Positions 28,521 to 37,374 are shown, counted from the stretch's first letter. The stretch: DNA of 43,759 nt from Algoriphagus aestuarii (GCA_017051695.1 JAFIDK010000006.1:394544-438302); one strand, 5' to 3'. Numbers and translations are program-made. The notes: generated from the letters alone by a model not told the origin.

Positions 28521-28552
28521 AAAACATACTGGAGGCAAATCTTCACCATCAA
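28521..28552 (-). promoter_or_regulatory. Candidate promoter of the hydrolase-RND-TolC operon
   Basis: Minus strand: TTG (28552-28550), 21-nt spacer, TATGTTTT (28528-28521; one mismatch to TAnnTTTG). It lies about 75 bp upstream of the hydrolase ATG. Confidence 0.35.
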
Positions 28553-28596
28553 TGGAAAAAAAAGAGGATGTTTTATTTCGTAATTCTACGAAAAAC

Positions 28597-29667
28597 TTAA
28601 AATTTCCAACCTAGTGTACTTTGTAGGACATAATCAAAATCACTGGCACCAGCGGTAGGCATGTTATCATAATTCATCGATAGCCCGATTTTCAGGAAAA
28701 AGTCATCGATAAAATTATACCTAGCAGTCACATTACCATCTGTTCTATAGCGTCCCTTTTCAGAAAAACTCTTATAGCCCACTATGGAGCCGTTCAGACT
28801 AAACACTCCCACATCATAGAAATTGATTTCTGTGCCCAAAATCCCTTCAATGGTCTGATTGGAAGGTAGATCACTCATGAAATTCTCGTTGTTATGGTTA
28901 ATCCCAGCCTGGATATTCCAATACGAATGATTGGTATGTATCAAATACTTTCCAAAGCCAACCAAGGTATTTGCCCTTAATTTGATCAATTGTTGGGTAT
29001 TGCTCAACAATGATTCTGAAAACAACAAAAACCAATCTTCCGGCAAAAAGAAAAAAACAGCGCCACTGGCTTGATAACGCTTAATGGGGGAAGTGGATTC
29101 TTGGATCGATCGTATAAGGTTAAAAGAAAGCCCTCCACCCCATCGACTTCCGGAATAGTTGACATGGCTCAGGATCGAAAACTGTCTTAGTTTATTTGAC
29201 CTTGCCAGATTAAAACCTAAACTGATGTCTCCATTAAACCGACTTGCAAATGATTCATTGATCTCATTGAGCAACACCAATTCTTCCTTCCCCAAGGTAA
29301 AACGATTCTGTTCATCCAGGGGGATCATTTTCAAAGTTCTGGTACCGGGATCTATGACAGCTATTTCCAGGGAATCTTTCGAAAGTGACTTTAGGTTCCC
29401 TTCCAGTCTTTCCCCGTTTTCCAAAGTGATAAAAAATCTATTATTGCTGTGAATTTCGTTTACTTCTTTCCATTTCACCTGGATGTCGACATTGGAATAA
29501 ACCGTTTTTATATAAATGATCCCCTTATCCAGATACGAAATCTCTCCGACTATGACATCTTCATTGGAGAGCTTCAGTGTATCATTTTGGGCTTTGATCC
29601 CACCACAAAATCCAAGAAAGGACAGGATAAAAACAGCTATTTCTATTCTTTTGATTATAAACTCCAT
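28597..29667 (-). CDS. DUF481 outer-membrane barrel protein, second of a tandem pair
   Basis: 356 residues with a signal peptide (to GGIKAQ). The N-terminal segment (LSNEDVIVGEISYLDKGIIYIKTVYSNVDIQVKWKEV, GERLEGNLKS) is a small beta domain of the type often preceding DUF481; the C-terminal about 220 residues are a DUF481 (YdiY-like) barrel with alternating strands and a terminal aromatic (GWKF). The first 13 bp overlap the end of the upstream paralogue, so the two genes are coupled. Ligand unknown. Confidence 0.8.
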   Translation of the reverse strand: MEFIIKRIEIAVFILSFLGFCGGIKAQNDTLKLSNEDVIVGEISYLDKGIIYIKTVYSNVDIQVKWKEVNEIHSNNRFFITLENGERLEGNLKSLSKDSLEIAVIDPGTRTLKMIPLDEQNRFTLGKEELVLLNEINESFASRFNGDISLGFNLARSNKLRQFSILSHVNYSGSRWGGGLSFNLIRSIQESTSPIKRYQASGAVFFFLPEDWFLLFSESLLSNTQQLIKLRANTLVGFGKYLIHTNHSYWNIQAGINHNNENFMSDLPSNQTIEGILGTEINFYDVGVFSLNGSIVGYKSFSEKGRYRTDGNVTARYNFIDDFFLKIGLSMNYDNMPTAGASDFDYVLQSTLGWKF

Positions 29668-30722
29668 CCAATAGTGGTCTGGAAAATATAATCGAGCTTG
29701 GTAGCTCCTTCGATCGGTTGATTGTCAAAGTTCATCGTTGTACCCAATTTCACATAAAAATCATCCAGAAAATCATACTTAATATCAAAGCTGAAATCAC
29801 TACGCCATCTTCCTGATTCTGTAAAAGAAGGATACACAGTCAAGGTGGTGAGCAGGTTCAAATCTCCTATATCATATAGGTTGAGTTGGGTTCCGAACAT
29901 GGCTTCCCCTGAGTTCCTGGAAGGAGTTTCATCAAAATAGGATTCAGAGTTTAAGTTGACACCAGTCTGGAATCCAAAATACGTTTTGTTGGTATGGATG
30001 ATATATTTACCAAGACCTATTTGATTACCTAATCGACTTTCGATCAGCTGTTCGGTATTGGAGAGGTAAGTCAGGTTATATAAAAGAAACCAGTCTTTTG
30101 GGAGGAAGTAATTAAATGTGAGTCCTCCATCTGTACGTTTTACTGGCTCCACATCATCTTGATTGGATCGAAGGGAGTTTAGAGAAGCCGTGGCTTTCCA
30201 ACGATCAGCAAGGTAGCCTAAGCCACTTCGTATATTGAACTGGCGAAGATTATTGGCTTTTGTCAGACTCCAGCCAATGTCGATATTGGCAGAGAGTCTA
30301 CTCCAAAATCCCTTGTCTACCGCATTGAGATAAACGATCGAAGAAATCGGAACTATTTCTACCAGATCAGTTTCTTTATTAGAATCAGAAACCTTCGATT
30401 TTTTTAACCTCAGGATACTTGCCGGATCGTAATAATCAATCCTGACATTTGCCGAATCTACGCTATTCAGTTTTCCGTTAAACCTACGTCCGCTGCTTAA
30501 GGTGATTAGAAAATCGGTTTTGGAAATGATGCTTTTTATTTTGTCCCAGGTGATTTTGAAATCACTGTCACTGTAATCCGTCTCGATGGTAATAATCCCT
30601 TTATCCATGGATTTTATTTCCCCAACGATCAAATCATTATTGTTTAAAACCAGGGAATCAGTTTGGGAAAATGCGGCTATTGATACCGTGAAAGCAAAAA
30701 GGGCAAGTAAATATTTCTTCAT
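29655..30722 (-). CDS. DUF481 outer-membrane barrel protein, first of a tandem pair
   Basis: 355 residues from the ATG at 30722, which gives a clean signal peptide (MKKYLLALFAFTVSIAAFSQ); the frame extends 21 codons further upstream without a plausible leader. Same design as its downstream paralogue: NNDLIVGEIKSMDKGIITIETDYSDSDFKITW, then GRRFNGKL, then a DUF481 barrel ending in GWSL. Matching blocks (FLPKDWFLLYNLTYLSNTEQLIESR against FLPEDWFLLFSESLLSNTQQLIKLR) show a gene duplication. It follows the TonB receptor terminator closely, so readthrough expression is possible. Confidence 0.8.
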   Translation of the reverse strand: MKKYLLALFAFTVSIAAFSQTDSLVLNNNDLIVGEIKSMDKGIITIETDYSDSDFKITWDKIKSIISKTDFLITLSSGRRFNGKLNSVDSANVRIDYYDPASILRLKKSKVSDSNKETDLVEIVPISSIVYLNAVDKGFWSRLSANIDIGWSLTKANNLRQFNIRSGLGYLADRWKATASLNSLRSNQDDVEPVKRTDGGLTFNYFLPKDWFLLYNLTYLSNTEQLIESRLGNQIGLGKYIIHTNKTYFGFQTGVNLNSESYFDETPSRNSGEAMFGTQLNLYDIGDLNLLTTLTVYPSFTESGRWRSDFSFDIKYDFLDDFYVKLGTTMNFDNQPIEGATKLDYIFQTTIGWSL

Positions 30723-30772
30723 ATTTTGAAAAGGAAATAGATTAAAAATGAATCCTCTATCCGTAAAAATAA

Positions 30773-30800
30773 AAAAACACCCCAACAGTGGGGTGTTTTT
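30773..30800. terminator. Intrinsic terminator after the TonB receptor gene
   Basis: Stem AAAAACACCCC/GGGGTGTTTTT (30773-30783 with 30790-30800, 6-nt loop), 20 bp downstream of the receptor stop. A/T runs on both sides make it bidirectional. Confidence 0.88.
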
Positions 30801-30820
30801 AACAAAGGAATTTTCTAAAA

Positions 30821-33800
30821 TTAATTAAAGCTATATCTGATTCCTATTTGACCTCTCCACCTTGAAAGAAAGTCACTAACAAAATAAGGATTTCCATCAT
30901 TTAGCCCAGATCCAGTATATTCATAGACAGGAGTTTTTGTAGATCCATTTACATCAACTCGGTCTAAATCTATTACAGAAAAGGAATTGTTACTGATTCC
31001 ATATTGTCTCCCCCATTCTTGATTGATCAGATTACCAAGGTTCAAAACATCAAAAGTCAAGGTAAGTCTATGATTAGTTTCGCCTTCTGTTTTTAGTTTG
31101 ATCTCATGCATCAATCTTACATCCAATTGGTTAGTCCATGGTAATCTATTGGAATTTCTTTCAGCATATTCTCCTCTATGTTCGCTTAAATATTCATCAT
31201 TTTCGATATATGAATTATAAGCTTCCCATTGTGCATTCTGTTCTTCTTGTGTACCAACAAATTGAATCTCTTCTTTACTAGCAGGGATGTAAATTAGGTC
31301 ATTGCCAAAAGTCCTATCATTGTTCAAATCCCCGTTGACTACATAAGAAAATGGTATGCCGGATTGTCCATTATAAAAGGCAGAAATAGTAGTAGCTGAT
31401 CCTCCTTGGTATTTGATCTTGTATCCAAGTGAAGCCACTACTCTTGATCTTACATCAAAATCTGCGAATCCAAGCTCAGCGTTATTACCACCATTAACCT
31501 GTTCTACAAACCTCCAGTTTGAGAACGCCTGACTAGAAGTGCCTCCATTTACATCCTTAGATCTACCGTAGGTATAAGCGATGCTCGAAGTAAGTCCAGA
31601 ATCAAAATTTTTCTGTAATTGAGCTGTTAAATTATATGCAAAACCTTTATTGGTATTTGTCAACAAGATTACATCATTATAATCAGGGTTCGCATAGTTT
31701 CTGTTGAAATAGACTCTATCATCTGCACCAGAAAGAGTTCCATCCTCCTGCTTGTTTAAGTTCTTGAAATCGATGTTTTGAAGATTCTTGGTATAAATTG
31801 CTTCAAAAGTACCGATAATTCCACCCGGCAATTCATGATCAATCGCTGCGTTAGCTCTAAAGACTTGAGGGAATTTAAAATCCTTATCTGTAACGTTGAT
31901 TTCAGAAACTCCCAGCGATTTTCCTACGTCTGCCGCATCTGGCTGATTAAAAGGATCCGGCTCGAAAGTAAATCCTTCAGGATAATCACCTGTGGAAGTT
32001 TGAGAACTTCTAAACAATGCCACTCTACCAAATTCATTACCAGTATTAGTGTATTGATTGGAAATCCAGACAAATGGTACACGTCCAGTAAATAGTCCGA
32101 ATCCTCCTCTAACTTGAGTTTTACCATTGTCTTTTACATCCCAATTGAAACCAATTCTTGGAGAAATCATCAATTGAGCACCTGGAACCTGATCAGTTGC
32201 AACATCATATTCCGCAAAATCATTATTAAAATCTTCATTAACAGATGGTTTATCAGAGAATGTAGGGATATCTAAACGTAAACCGGCAGTGATTCGAACA
32301 TTTGGCCTCCATTGATATTCATCTTGGGCATAAAAGCCTAATTGGAATGCATTGAATTCTGCTCCTTGCTGAGGATTATTTGTTCTGGAATAAGAATAAT
32401 CATAGCTTCTTGGTAATACTTCATCTGCAGTACCAACAGATTCCCAATCTTCCAATGAATAATATGAGTATGCCCCATAATTTTGTCTAATAAACAAATT
32501 ATAGGTAGAATAGAATTCATTATGAGTACCGAAAGTAAGTGTATGCTTACCTTTAAAAATTGTAAAATTGTCAGTGATAGTAAATACATCCTGATCAAGT
32601 TGATTAGCTACTGAAAATGCTTCAGAGCCTAAATTAATAGAACGTCCTCCAGAGAGCCTGATATTAACTGCTGGAAAAGGTGCTCCTAGAGGATTTCTAT
32701 CATCTCTAACTGAGGTAAATCCGATTCTCAATTCGTTTGACATGCTGTTATTCAATCTACTAGACCATTCAAAAACTGAAGTATTCGTTGTAGAAGGAAA
32801 GAAAACACCACTATTAAAAAAATTAACTGAATTAGGGCTACGGGAAATACTTATTTGCTCACCATAAACATAGGAATGTCTTAAAGTAATTTTATTTCTA
32901 TCATCCACATTCCAGTCTAATCTTGCAAATATCTTTTCTGAACTCTGGCTACTGCTATAAGCTCCATATGGCCCTGGATCATAGCCTAGTCGCTCTGCTA
33001 CAGACTGAGCTCTCTCTAATTCGTCAATAGTAATATTCGAACCACCAGACGAACTTGTTGGGTCAAACAATACTGGAGACGAGTTTCTTGTAACTTCACC
33101 ATTTACAAAAAAGAACAATTTATTCTTGATGATTGGCCCTCCTAATCTAAATCCTGCTTGGTAATCCGTATACTCATCTAATTTAGTCCTAGCTTCATTG
33201 GGACTTTTCCCAACTAAATTTTGATTATTTCCAAAATAATAAACAGATCCATCAAAAGAATTGGTTCCTGATCTTGTTACAGCATTGATTCCACCACCAG
33301 TAAAGCCACCAAGTTTTACATCATATGGAGCTATTACTACCTGGACCTCGTCAATTGCATCCAATGATATGGGGTTTACACCTGTTTGCCCACCATTTGT
33401 ACCATTTGCAGCAAGACCAAAAACATCATTATTCACAGTACCATCTATGGCAAATTGGTTATACCTGTTATTTTGACCTCCAAAAGAAACACCACTTCCA
33501 GATGTAGAGGCCTGGGGGGTAAGTCTGACAAAATCATTCACACTTCGAGAAATAGATGGCAGATCAGATAATTGTTCATTTCCAATATTCGTTGCAGCTC
33601 CTGTACGATCAGAATTCATAATTCCACCATTACTTGCTATAATTTCAACTGTTTCCAATTCCACACCATCTGAAAGAACAGCTTCAAGCTTATAGGATTG
33701 TCCAAGTCCTAGCACAATTCCTTCATATGTTCGGTTCTCATACCCAACAAAAGAAATTGTAACTTGGTAAGGTCCACCTACTCTAAGATTTGGAAGAACG

Positions 33801-34009
33801 AACCTACCGTCCAAATCACTTACTGCACCATACCTAGTACCAGAAGGAAGGTGAATTGCAACAATATTTGCTCCCGGCAGGGTCTCACCGCTTGTTTCCT
33901 CCACGGATCCCTGCATACTTGCCGTGGTTACACCTTGAGACATAGAAATGCCTGTGCTTAATACAAAGAGGATAAAAACTCCTAGTATCGTAAGTAAATT
34001 TTGCCTCAT
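30821..34009 (-). CDS. Oar-like TonB-dependent receptor
   Basis: 1062 residues from the ATG at 34009 (signal MRQNLLTILGVFILFVLSTGISMSQ); the frame runs 33 codons further upstream without a leader. A carboxypeptidase regulatory-like beta domain (GSVEETSGETLPGANIVAIHLPSGTRYGAVSDLDGRFVLPNL) precedes a plug domain (VNDFVRLTPQASTSGSGVSFGGQNNRYNQFAIDGT) and a 22-strand-type barrel ending in IGIRYSFN. This matches the Oar-like receptors of Bacteroidota, which differ from SusC. No SusD partner is adjacent. Transport cargo unknown; adhesion or protein uptake has been proposed for the family. Confidence 0.9.
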   Translation of the reverse strand: MRQNLLTILGVFILFVLSTGISMSQGVTTASMQGSVEETSGETLPGANIVAIHLPSGTRYGAVSDLDGRFVLPNLRVGGPYQVTISFVGYENRTYEGIVLGLGQSYKLEAVLSDGVELETVEIIASNGGIMNSDRTGAATNIGNEQLSDLPSISRSVNDFVRLTPQASTSGSGVSFGGQNNRYNQFAIDGTVNNDVFGLAANGTNGGQTGVNPISLDAIDEVQVVIAPYDVKLGGFTGGGINAVTRSGTNSFDGSVYYFGNNQNLVGKSPNEARTKLDEYTDYQAGFRLGGPIIKNKLFFFVNGEVTRNSSPVLFDPTSSSGGSNITIDELERAQSVAERLGYDPGPYGAYSSSQSSEKIFARLDWNVDDRNKITLRHSYVYGEQISISRSPNSVNFFNSGVFFPSTTNTSVFEWSSRLNNSMSNELRIGFTSVRDDRNPLGAPFPAVNIRLSGGRSINLGSEAFSVANQLDQDVFTITDNFTIFKGKHTLTFGTHNEFYSTYNLFIRQNYGAYSYYSLEDWESVGTADEVLPRSYDYSYSRTNNPQQGAEFNAFQLGFYAQDEYQWRPNVRITAGLRLDIPTFSDKPSVNEDFNNDFAEYDVATDQVPGAQLMISPRIGFNWDVKDNGKTQVRGGFGLFTGRVPFVWISNQYTNTGNEFGRVALFRSSQTSTGDYPEGFTFEPDPFNQPDAADVGKSLGVSEINVTDKDFKFPQVFRANAAIDHELPGGIIGTFEAIYTKNLQNIDFKNLNKQEDGTLSGADDRVYFNRNYANPDYNDVILLTNTNKGFAYNLTAQLQKNFDSGLTSSIAYTYGRSKDVNGGTSSQAFSNWRFVEQVNGGNNAELGFADFDVRSRVVASLGYKIKYQGGSATTISAFYNGQSGIPFSYVVNGDLNNDRTFGNDLIYIPASKEEIQFVGTQEEQNAQWEAYNSYIENDEYLSEHRGEYAERNSNRLPWTNQLDVRLMHEIKLKTEGETNHRLTLTFDVLNLGNLINQEWGRQYGISNNSFSVIDLDRVDVNGSTKTPVYEYTGSGLNDGNPYFVSDFLSRWRGQIGIRYSFN

Positions 34010-34056
34010 AATTTGTTTGTTTTGATATAAGTTGGTTTTGAAATGTAAAATCAATG

Positions 34057-34064
34057 CAAAAGTA
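34057..34064 (-). promoter_or_regulatory. Candidate -7 element of the TonB receptor gene
   Basis: Minus-strand TACTTTTG matches TAnnTTTG exactly and is 47 bp upstream of the ATG. No TTG is correctly spaced upstream (the nearest is 14 nt away), so support is partial. Confidence 0.35.
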
Positions 34065-34354
34065 ATTTTGTGAATTGGCAATCTTGGGTACTTACTGTTA
34101 AGTTTCACGGTTCGAATTTCACACTTTTTAACATTAATTTAATATATGAAAACAAATTATATTCTATAATTTTTAAATTTTCTATCAGTTTTTAATTGAT
34201 TAGATCAATTTTTTACTGGAATATTGAAATAATCAATTGAAAATTGGAATCATACAAATTCAGGCAATTTCACCAAAACCAAAATACAATTTTGAATTAG
34301 GCAGAATTGGCAAAAATTTCAATTGCATACCTGACAAAAAGCAAATCTTCCTCC

Positions 34355-35047
34355 ATGAAAAGAAATAAAAATTTTGCCTGGCTTTACATCTTTCTATTTG
34401 CCACATTAATCGACATGGTTTTTATACTTGAAGGAAAAACTGAGTTCCGGTATTTTTCTAAACCCCTGATTATGGCAGGGTTGATCTTGTATTTTTTTAA
34501 AATCACCAAACCCATTTCCAACACATTGCTGAGCAAAACCGTTTTGGGAGCTTTGATTTTCTCCTGGATCGGGGACATTTTATTATTGTGGCCCCAGTTG
34601 TTTGCTTTTGGATTGGGTGCTTTTCTGATCGCACATGTTTGCTATATTATTGGTTTTAAAATCTCCCAAAAAAATCCGGGACAAATTGGCCAAGTAAATT
34701 TCATCAAAACCTTCTTGTTCAATCTGCCTTTCTATATTCTTGCGGCATTTGTCTATTACCTGATTCAGCCGAATTTGGGGGTTTTAAAAATTCCGGTGAT
34801 CATTTATGTGATCGCCATCGTATCGATGGTCACAACTGCTAGAGAGCGGTTTGGAAAATCACATCCATCCAGTTTTTGGCAGGTAATGATAGGTGCCATC
34901 TTATTCTTTATTTCAGATGGAGTGCTGGCCATTGATCGGTTTTACCAAGGGTTTCCCGAGGCCGGGATAGTAATTATGGGTACTTATGCTGTAGCTCAGC
35001 TATTGATAGTGATGGGAGTGAGAAGTCATATGATTCAGCCGAAATAA
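34355..35047 (+). CDS. YhhN/TMEM86 family membrane protein (lysoplasmalogenase-like)
   Basis: 230 residues from the ATG at 34355; the frame's earlier start is a TTG 48 bp upstream that would only add a polar tail. Seven to eight hydrophobic segments. KPLIMAGLILYFF, GALIFSWIGDILLLWP and AILFFISDGVLAIDRF with conserved acidic residues (GD and SD) fit the YhhN family, whose eukaryotic member TMEM86B cleaves lysoplasmalogens. Enzymatic activity in bacteria is known for a few members only. Confidence 0.82.
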   Translation: MKRNKNFAWLYIFLFATLIDMVFILEGKTEFRYFSKPLIMAGLILYFFKITKPISNTLLSKTVLGALIFSWIGDILLLWPQLFAFGLGAFLIAHVCYIIGFKISQKNPGQIGQVNFIKTFLFNLPFYILAAFVYYLIQPNLGVLKIPVIIYVIAIVSMVTTARERFGKSHPSSFWQVMIGAILFFISDGVLAIDRFYQGFPEAGIVIMGTYAVAQLLIVMGVRSHMIQPK

Positions 35048-35142
35048 AAAGGATCATTTCTTGACTTCCAAAAAACTAATCTGTACCAAGTTTCTTAAGT
35101 CAAGACATATGGATTTTCTAGCTGACCTCTTCTATTTACAGG

Positions 35143-35517
35143 CTATTTGCTGTTTCTTTTTTGCAAATTAAATACTGTACCTGCGGGGTCCTGGATCCAA
35201 TGCATATTTTCAGGAAGTTCCTCAAGTTCGTCACAGGTTTCCACCCCATGTGAAACCAAATAGTTTGTTGCCTCTTCTACATCAGGAACGGTCAGCTGAA
35301 GCCAAGTTTCTGAATGGGTATAGTTGTCCACACAGTCTAACCAAATGATATTGTTTCCAAACTTCACTTCGTGGGTTCTGGAAACTGTGGGGTTCTCAAT
35401 CGGCTTCTCTTCTACTTCCAGCTTCAAAATATCCCGGTAGAAAACAATTGTTTTCTCATATTTACTTTTAGGAATCTTTATTGCGATGTTAATCCCTGCT
35501 TCAAAATTTGTATTCAT
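35143..35517 (-). CDS. VOC-superfamily (glyoxalase-like) protein
   Basis: 124 residues from the ATG at 35517 (an alternative ATG is 12 bp upstream; the frame continues to 35622 with an unlikely N-terminal extension). One betaalphabetabetabeta pair of the VOC fold is visible: INIAIKIPKSKYEKTIVFYRDILKLEVEE in the first half and WLQLTVPDVEEATNYLVSHGVE with WIQDPAGTVFNL in the second. Single-domain VOC proteins work as dimers with a metal site; the reaction here cannot be predicted. Confidence 0.78.
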   Translation of the reverse strand: MNTNFEAGINIAIKIPKSKYEKTIVFYRDILKLEVEEKPIENPTVSRTHEVKFGNNIIWLDCVDNYTHSETWLQLTVPDVEEATNYLVSHGVETCDELEELPENMHWIQDPAGTVFNLQKRNSK

Positions 35518-35691
35518 AATAAAAGTCATTTTTATCAGTTCCAATCCTAACGAAAAAAATTGAACAGTACAGAAGCTCTTCATTTGCTTAAAAGGTAAGA
35601 CCCAAATTAAAGCTCTGGTCATGTTTGAAATTATGCCTAAAGAATTACAGTTTCATTACTTCTTCTGGTATTTCAAAAAAATGCTTTTCGT

Positions 35692-35709
35692 TTAGTATAT
35701 CTATACTAA
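35692..35709. repeat. 18-bp palindrome in the VOC / DUF3820 intergenic region
   Basis: TTAGTATA-TC-TATACTAA is an 8-bp perfect inverted repeat with a 2-bp spacer, the shape of a dimeric-regulator operator. It lies in the 374-bp gap between the divergent VOC and DUF3820 genes; apart from this and the DUF3820 promoter nothing else is recognisable in that gap. Confidence 0.4.
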
Positions 35710-35855
35710 CTGGTGAAGTTGCATTTCAGTATACTATTATCCAAGTTCTTATTTTTTCCTATCTGTAGCATTTAATTGTGGCGATTCATCCTATTTAACT
35801 AAAACCAAATTCCCATTCCATTTGAATTATTGCCTCATCTAATTCCATTAAAAAA

Positions 35856-35887
35856 TTGACAAGTGCTAATACTTCGCTTTAACTTAG
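35856..35887 (+). promoter_or_regulatory. Promoter of the DUF3820 gene, nearly leaderless
   Basis: TTG (35856-35858), 21-nt spacer, TAACTTAG (35880-35887; one mismatch to TAnnTTTG). Only 4 nt lie between the -7 element and the ATG at 35892. Confidence 0.42.
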
Positions 35888-35891
35888 CCCT

Positions 35892-36116
35892 ATGGACAAA
35901 CAAATCCTGATCGATTTAGTCACCAAGACTATGCCTTATGGCAAATACAAGGGCAGACTGCTTTGCGAAATTCCAGAACATTATTTAGTGTGGATGCATG
36001 GACAGGGTTTCCCGGAAGGAAAACTCGGGATGTGGCTGAATACGCTCTATGAGATTCGACTAAATGGGCTGGAAGATATTTTAAGGAAGCTTCGAAAAAA
36101 CCACTCCCTTAAATGA
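35892..36116 (+). CDS. DUF3820 family small protein
   Basis: 74 residues, full length for the family. The N-terminal pattern MPYGKYKGRLLCEIPEHYLVWM is the DUF3820 signature (Gly-Lys-Tyr-Lys-Gly core). Some annotations call the family a putative quorum-sensing-regulated virulence factor, but no mechanism is established. Stand-alone gene followed by an inverted-repeat element. Confidence 0.85.
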   Translation: MDKQILIDLVTKTMPYGKYKGRLLCEIPEHYLVWMHGQGFPEGKLGMWLNTLYEIRLNGLEDILRKLRKNHSLK

Positions 36117-36151
36117 TCCTTTGAGCAAATTTTCCTTTCTATAAAAAATGC

Positions 36152-36281
36152 AAAAAGAAGCTGTCTCAAAATTATATGATATTGTCAGCCTGAGCGGAGT
36201 CGAAGGCTTTATACAGCGAATTAAGCTACATTTCGACTTCGCTCAATGTGACAAAAAGGAGTTTTGAGACAGCCTCTTTTT
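36152..36281. repeat. Nested inverted-repeat (MITE-like) element
   Basis: Outer arms of 20 bp (36152-36171 and 36262-36281) match with one mismatch and contain AGCTGTCTCAAAA / TTTTGAGACAGC. Inner arms of 22 bp (36183-36204 and 36232-36253) form an imperfect palindrome around TGAGCG-AGTCG. It carries no coding sequence, lies between DUF3820 and the secreted orphan, and has A/T runs outside the arms, so it may also terminate transcription in both directions. Dispersed elements with these two motifs are frequent in Bacteroidota intergenic DNA. Confidence 0.75.
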
Positions 36282-36307
36282 TTAACATAGGCCAAAGGCA
36301 AATGTGA

Positions 36308-36886
36308 TCAATTATTTTTTGGGGCAGGGTTAATACCTGATTCATAATCGGCTTTATCTGTTTTGGCCCATTTATTAGAAGGAACTTCCCAAACTATGTA
36401 CATGGCTTTTTTCTCCGATTCATTGATCCAATATTCAATGGATCTACCTGGTGAAAGCTGATCCGCCCAAAAGGAAGCTTTAAAGCCTTTATCAGCTAAT
36501 TTTTTACGTTCTTCATCCAGCTTTGGAGAACTTGCGGGAGCTTGACCATCATGGTATTTTTCCCAAACTTTATTCGATTCCTCTAATTTTCTTTGACATT
36601 CTGAGGTCGCCGGATTAATGTCCACTTCAGTGATCACCTCGGTTTTCTTATCGAACTTTAAAGTGATACAGATATTTTCCTTCGGGTTGTACCAATCTTG
36701 TTTTTTTGCTAAAAAGCTAGAACCACAGATTGAGTAGCCTAAGTTCTGCAGTTTATCTTCTCCATCTTCCAGTTTCATAGAAATAATCGAAGATACCTCA
36801 GATGGGACATCCTGAGCTGAAGCGAAAACCGGGAAGAGCAACGCAATTCCAACTAGTAAATGGAATAGTACATTTGACTTTTTCAT
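36308..36886 (-). CDS. Secreted protein of unknown function
   Basis: 192 residues with a clear signal peptide (KKSNVLFHLLVGIALLFPVFASAQ). The mature part is charged, mixed alpha/beta, with three Cys residues (CGS, NICITL, SECQRK) and a YWINESEKKAMYIVWEVPSNKW segment. It has no domain that I recognise. Similar short secreted proteins with a DGEDKLQNLGY-like opening occur as orphans in Bacteroidota. No operon partner. Confidence 0.7.
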   Translation of the reverse strand: MKKSNVLFHLLVGIALLFPVFASAQDVPSEVSSIISMKLEDGEDKLQNLGYSICGSSFLAKKQDWYNPKENICITLKFDKKTEVITEVDINPATSECQRKLEESNKVWEKYHDGQAPASSPKLDEERKKLADKGFKASFWADQLSPGRSIEYWINESEKKAMYIVWEVPSNKWAKTDKADYESGINPAPKNN

Positions 36887-37039
36887 GACATTTTTCAGTT
36901 TATTTTCTAGGCGAATTTAAACACAATATAACTATAAAATCCTACGAATAATTAATGCAAAAAGATTATTTCCTTGCCAAAATCCTAAATAGAATCGATT
37001 TGAAAAAATACTCAAGGCTACAAACTGCCGAATACTACA

Positions 37040-37291
37040 ATGCCGCAAGAAGAGCAAATAAATAAAGAGATGGTCATGCTGGTGTATGAAAATGAGGGAC
37101 ATGGCTTAGGCAATAAAAACAATCAGATCGATTACCATAATCGAATCATGCAGTGGTTTGGCTATGATCTCAAAGGGGAAAAAGCTGCACCATGGATTCT
37201 TGAAGGAATTCCTTTAGCGGATCAAAAGAAACAATTGGAAAACTGGAAGTCCATCGATAAACCAAATACGGATCAAGGAGATTCAAAATAA
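37040..37291 (+). pseudogene. 3' remnant of an S9 (prolyl oligopeptidase family) peptidase gene
   Basis: Codes for 83 residues, of which EMVMLVYENEGHGLGNKNNQIDYHNRIMQWFGYDLKGEKAAPWI matches the extreme C-terminus of S9 peptidases, including the catalytic His of the GHGL motif. The Ser and Asp of the triad and the beta-propeller are absent. An in-frame stop lies about 40 bp upstream of the ATG, and no other S9 sequence is visible nearby, so most of the gene has been deleted. It is probably untranslated or non-functional. Confidence 0.75.
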
Positions 37292-37321
37292 CTTCTTATA
37301 AATAAGTTGGTTTAGCAACAG

Positions 37322-37352
37322 AAAACGGGGCTTTATTCGAGCCCCGTTTTTT
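37322..37352. terminator. Intrinsic terminator between the S9 remnant and GH95
   Basis: Stem AAAACGGGGC/GCCCCGTTTT (37322-37331 with 37341-37350), 9-nt loop, T-run on the plus strand and A-run giving T's on the minus strand. It can end the convergent GH95 transcript (stop at 37375). Confidence 0.88.
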
Positions 37353-37374
37353 CTTCACTCTATTTCGAAAAGGT

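Noticed and set aside
34010-34108. 33-codon N-terminal extension of the TonB receptor
   Set aside because: It lies upstream of a clean signal peptide starting MRQNLLTILG and has no homology expectation.
35060-35104. Inverted repeat CTTGACTT ... AAGTCAAG after the YhhN gene
   Set aside because: The arms are only 8 bp with a 29-bp loop and there is no T-run; too weak to call a terminator.
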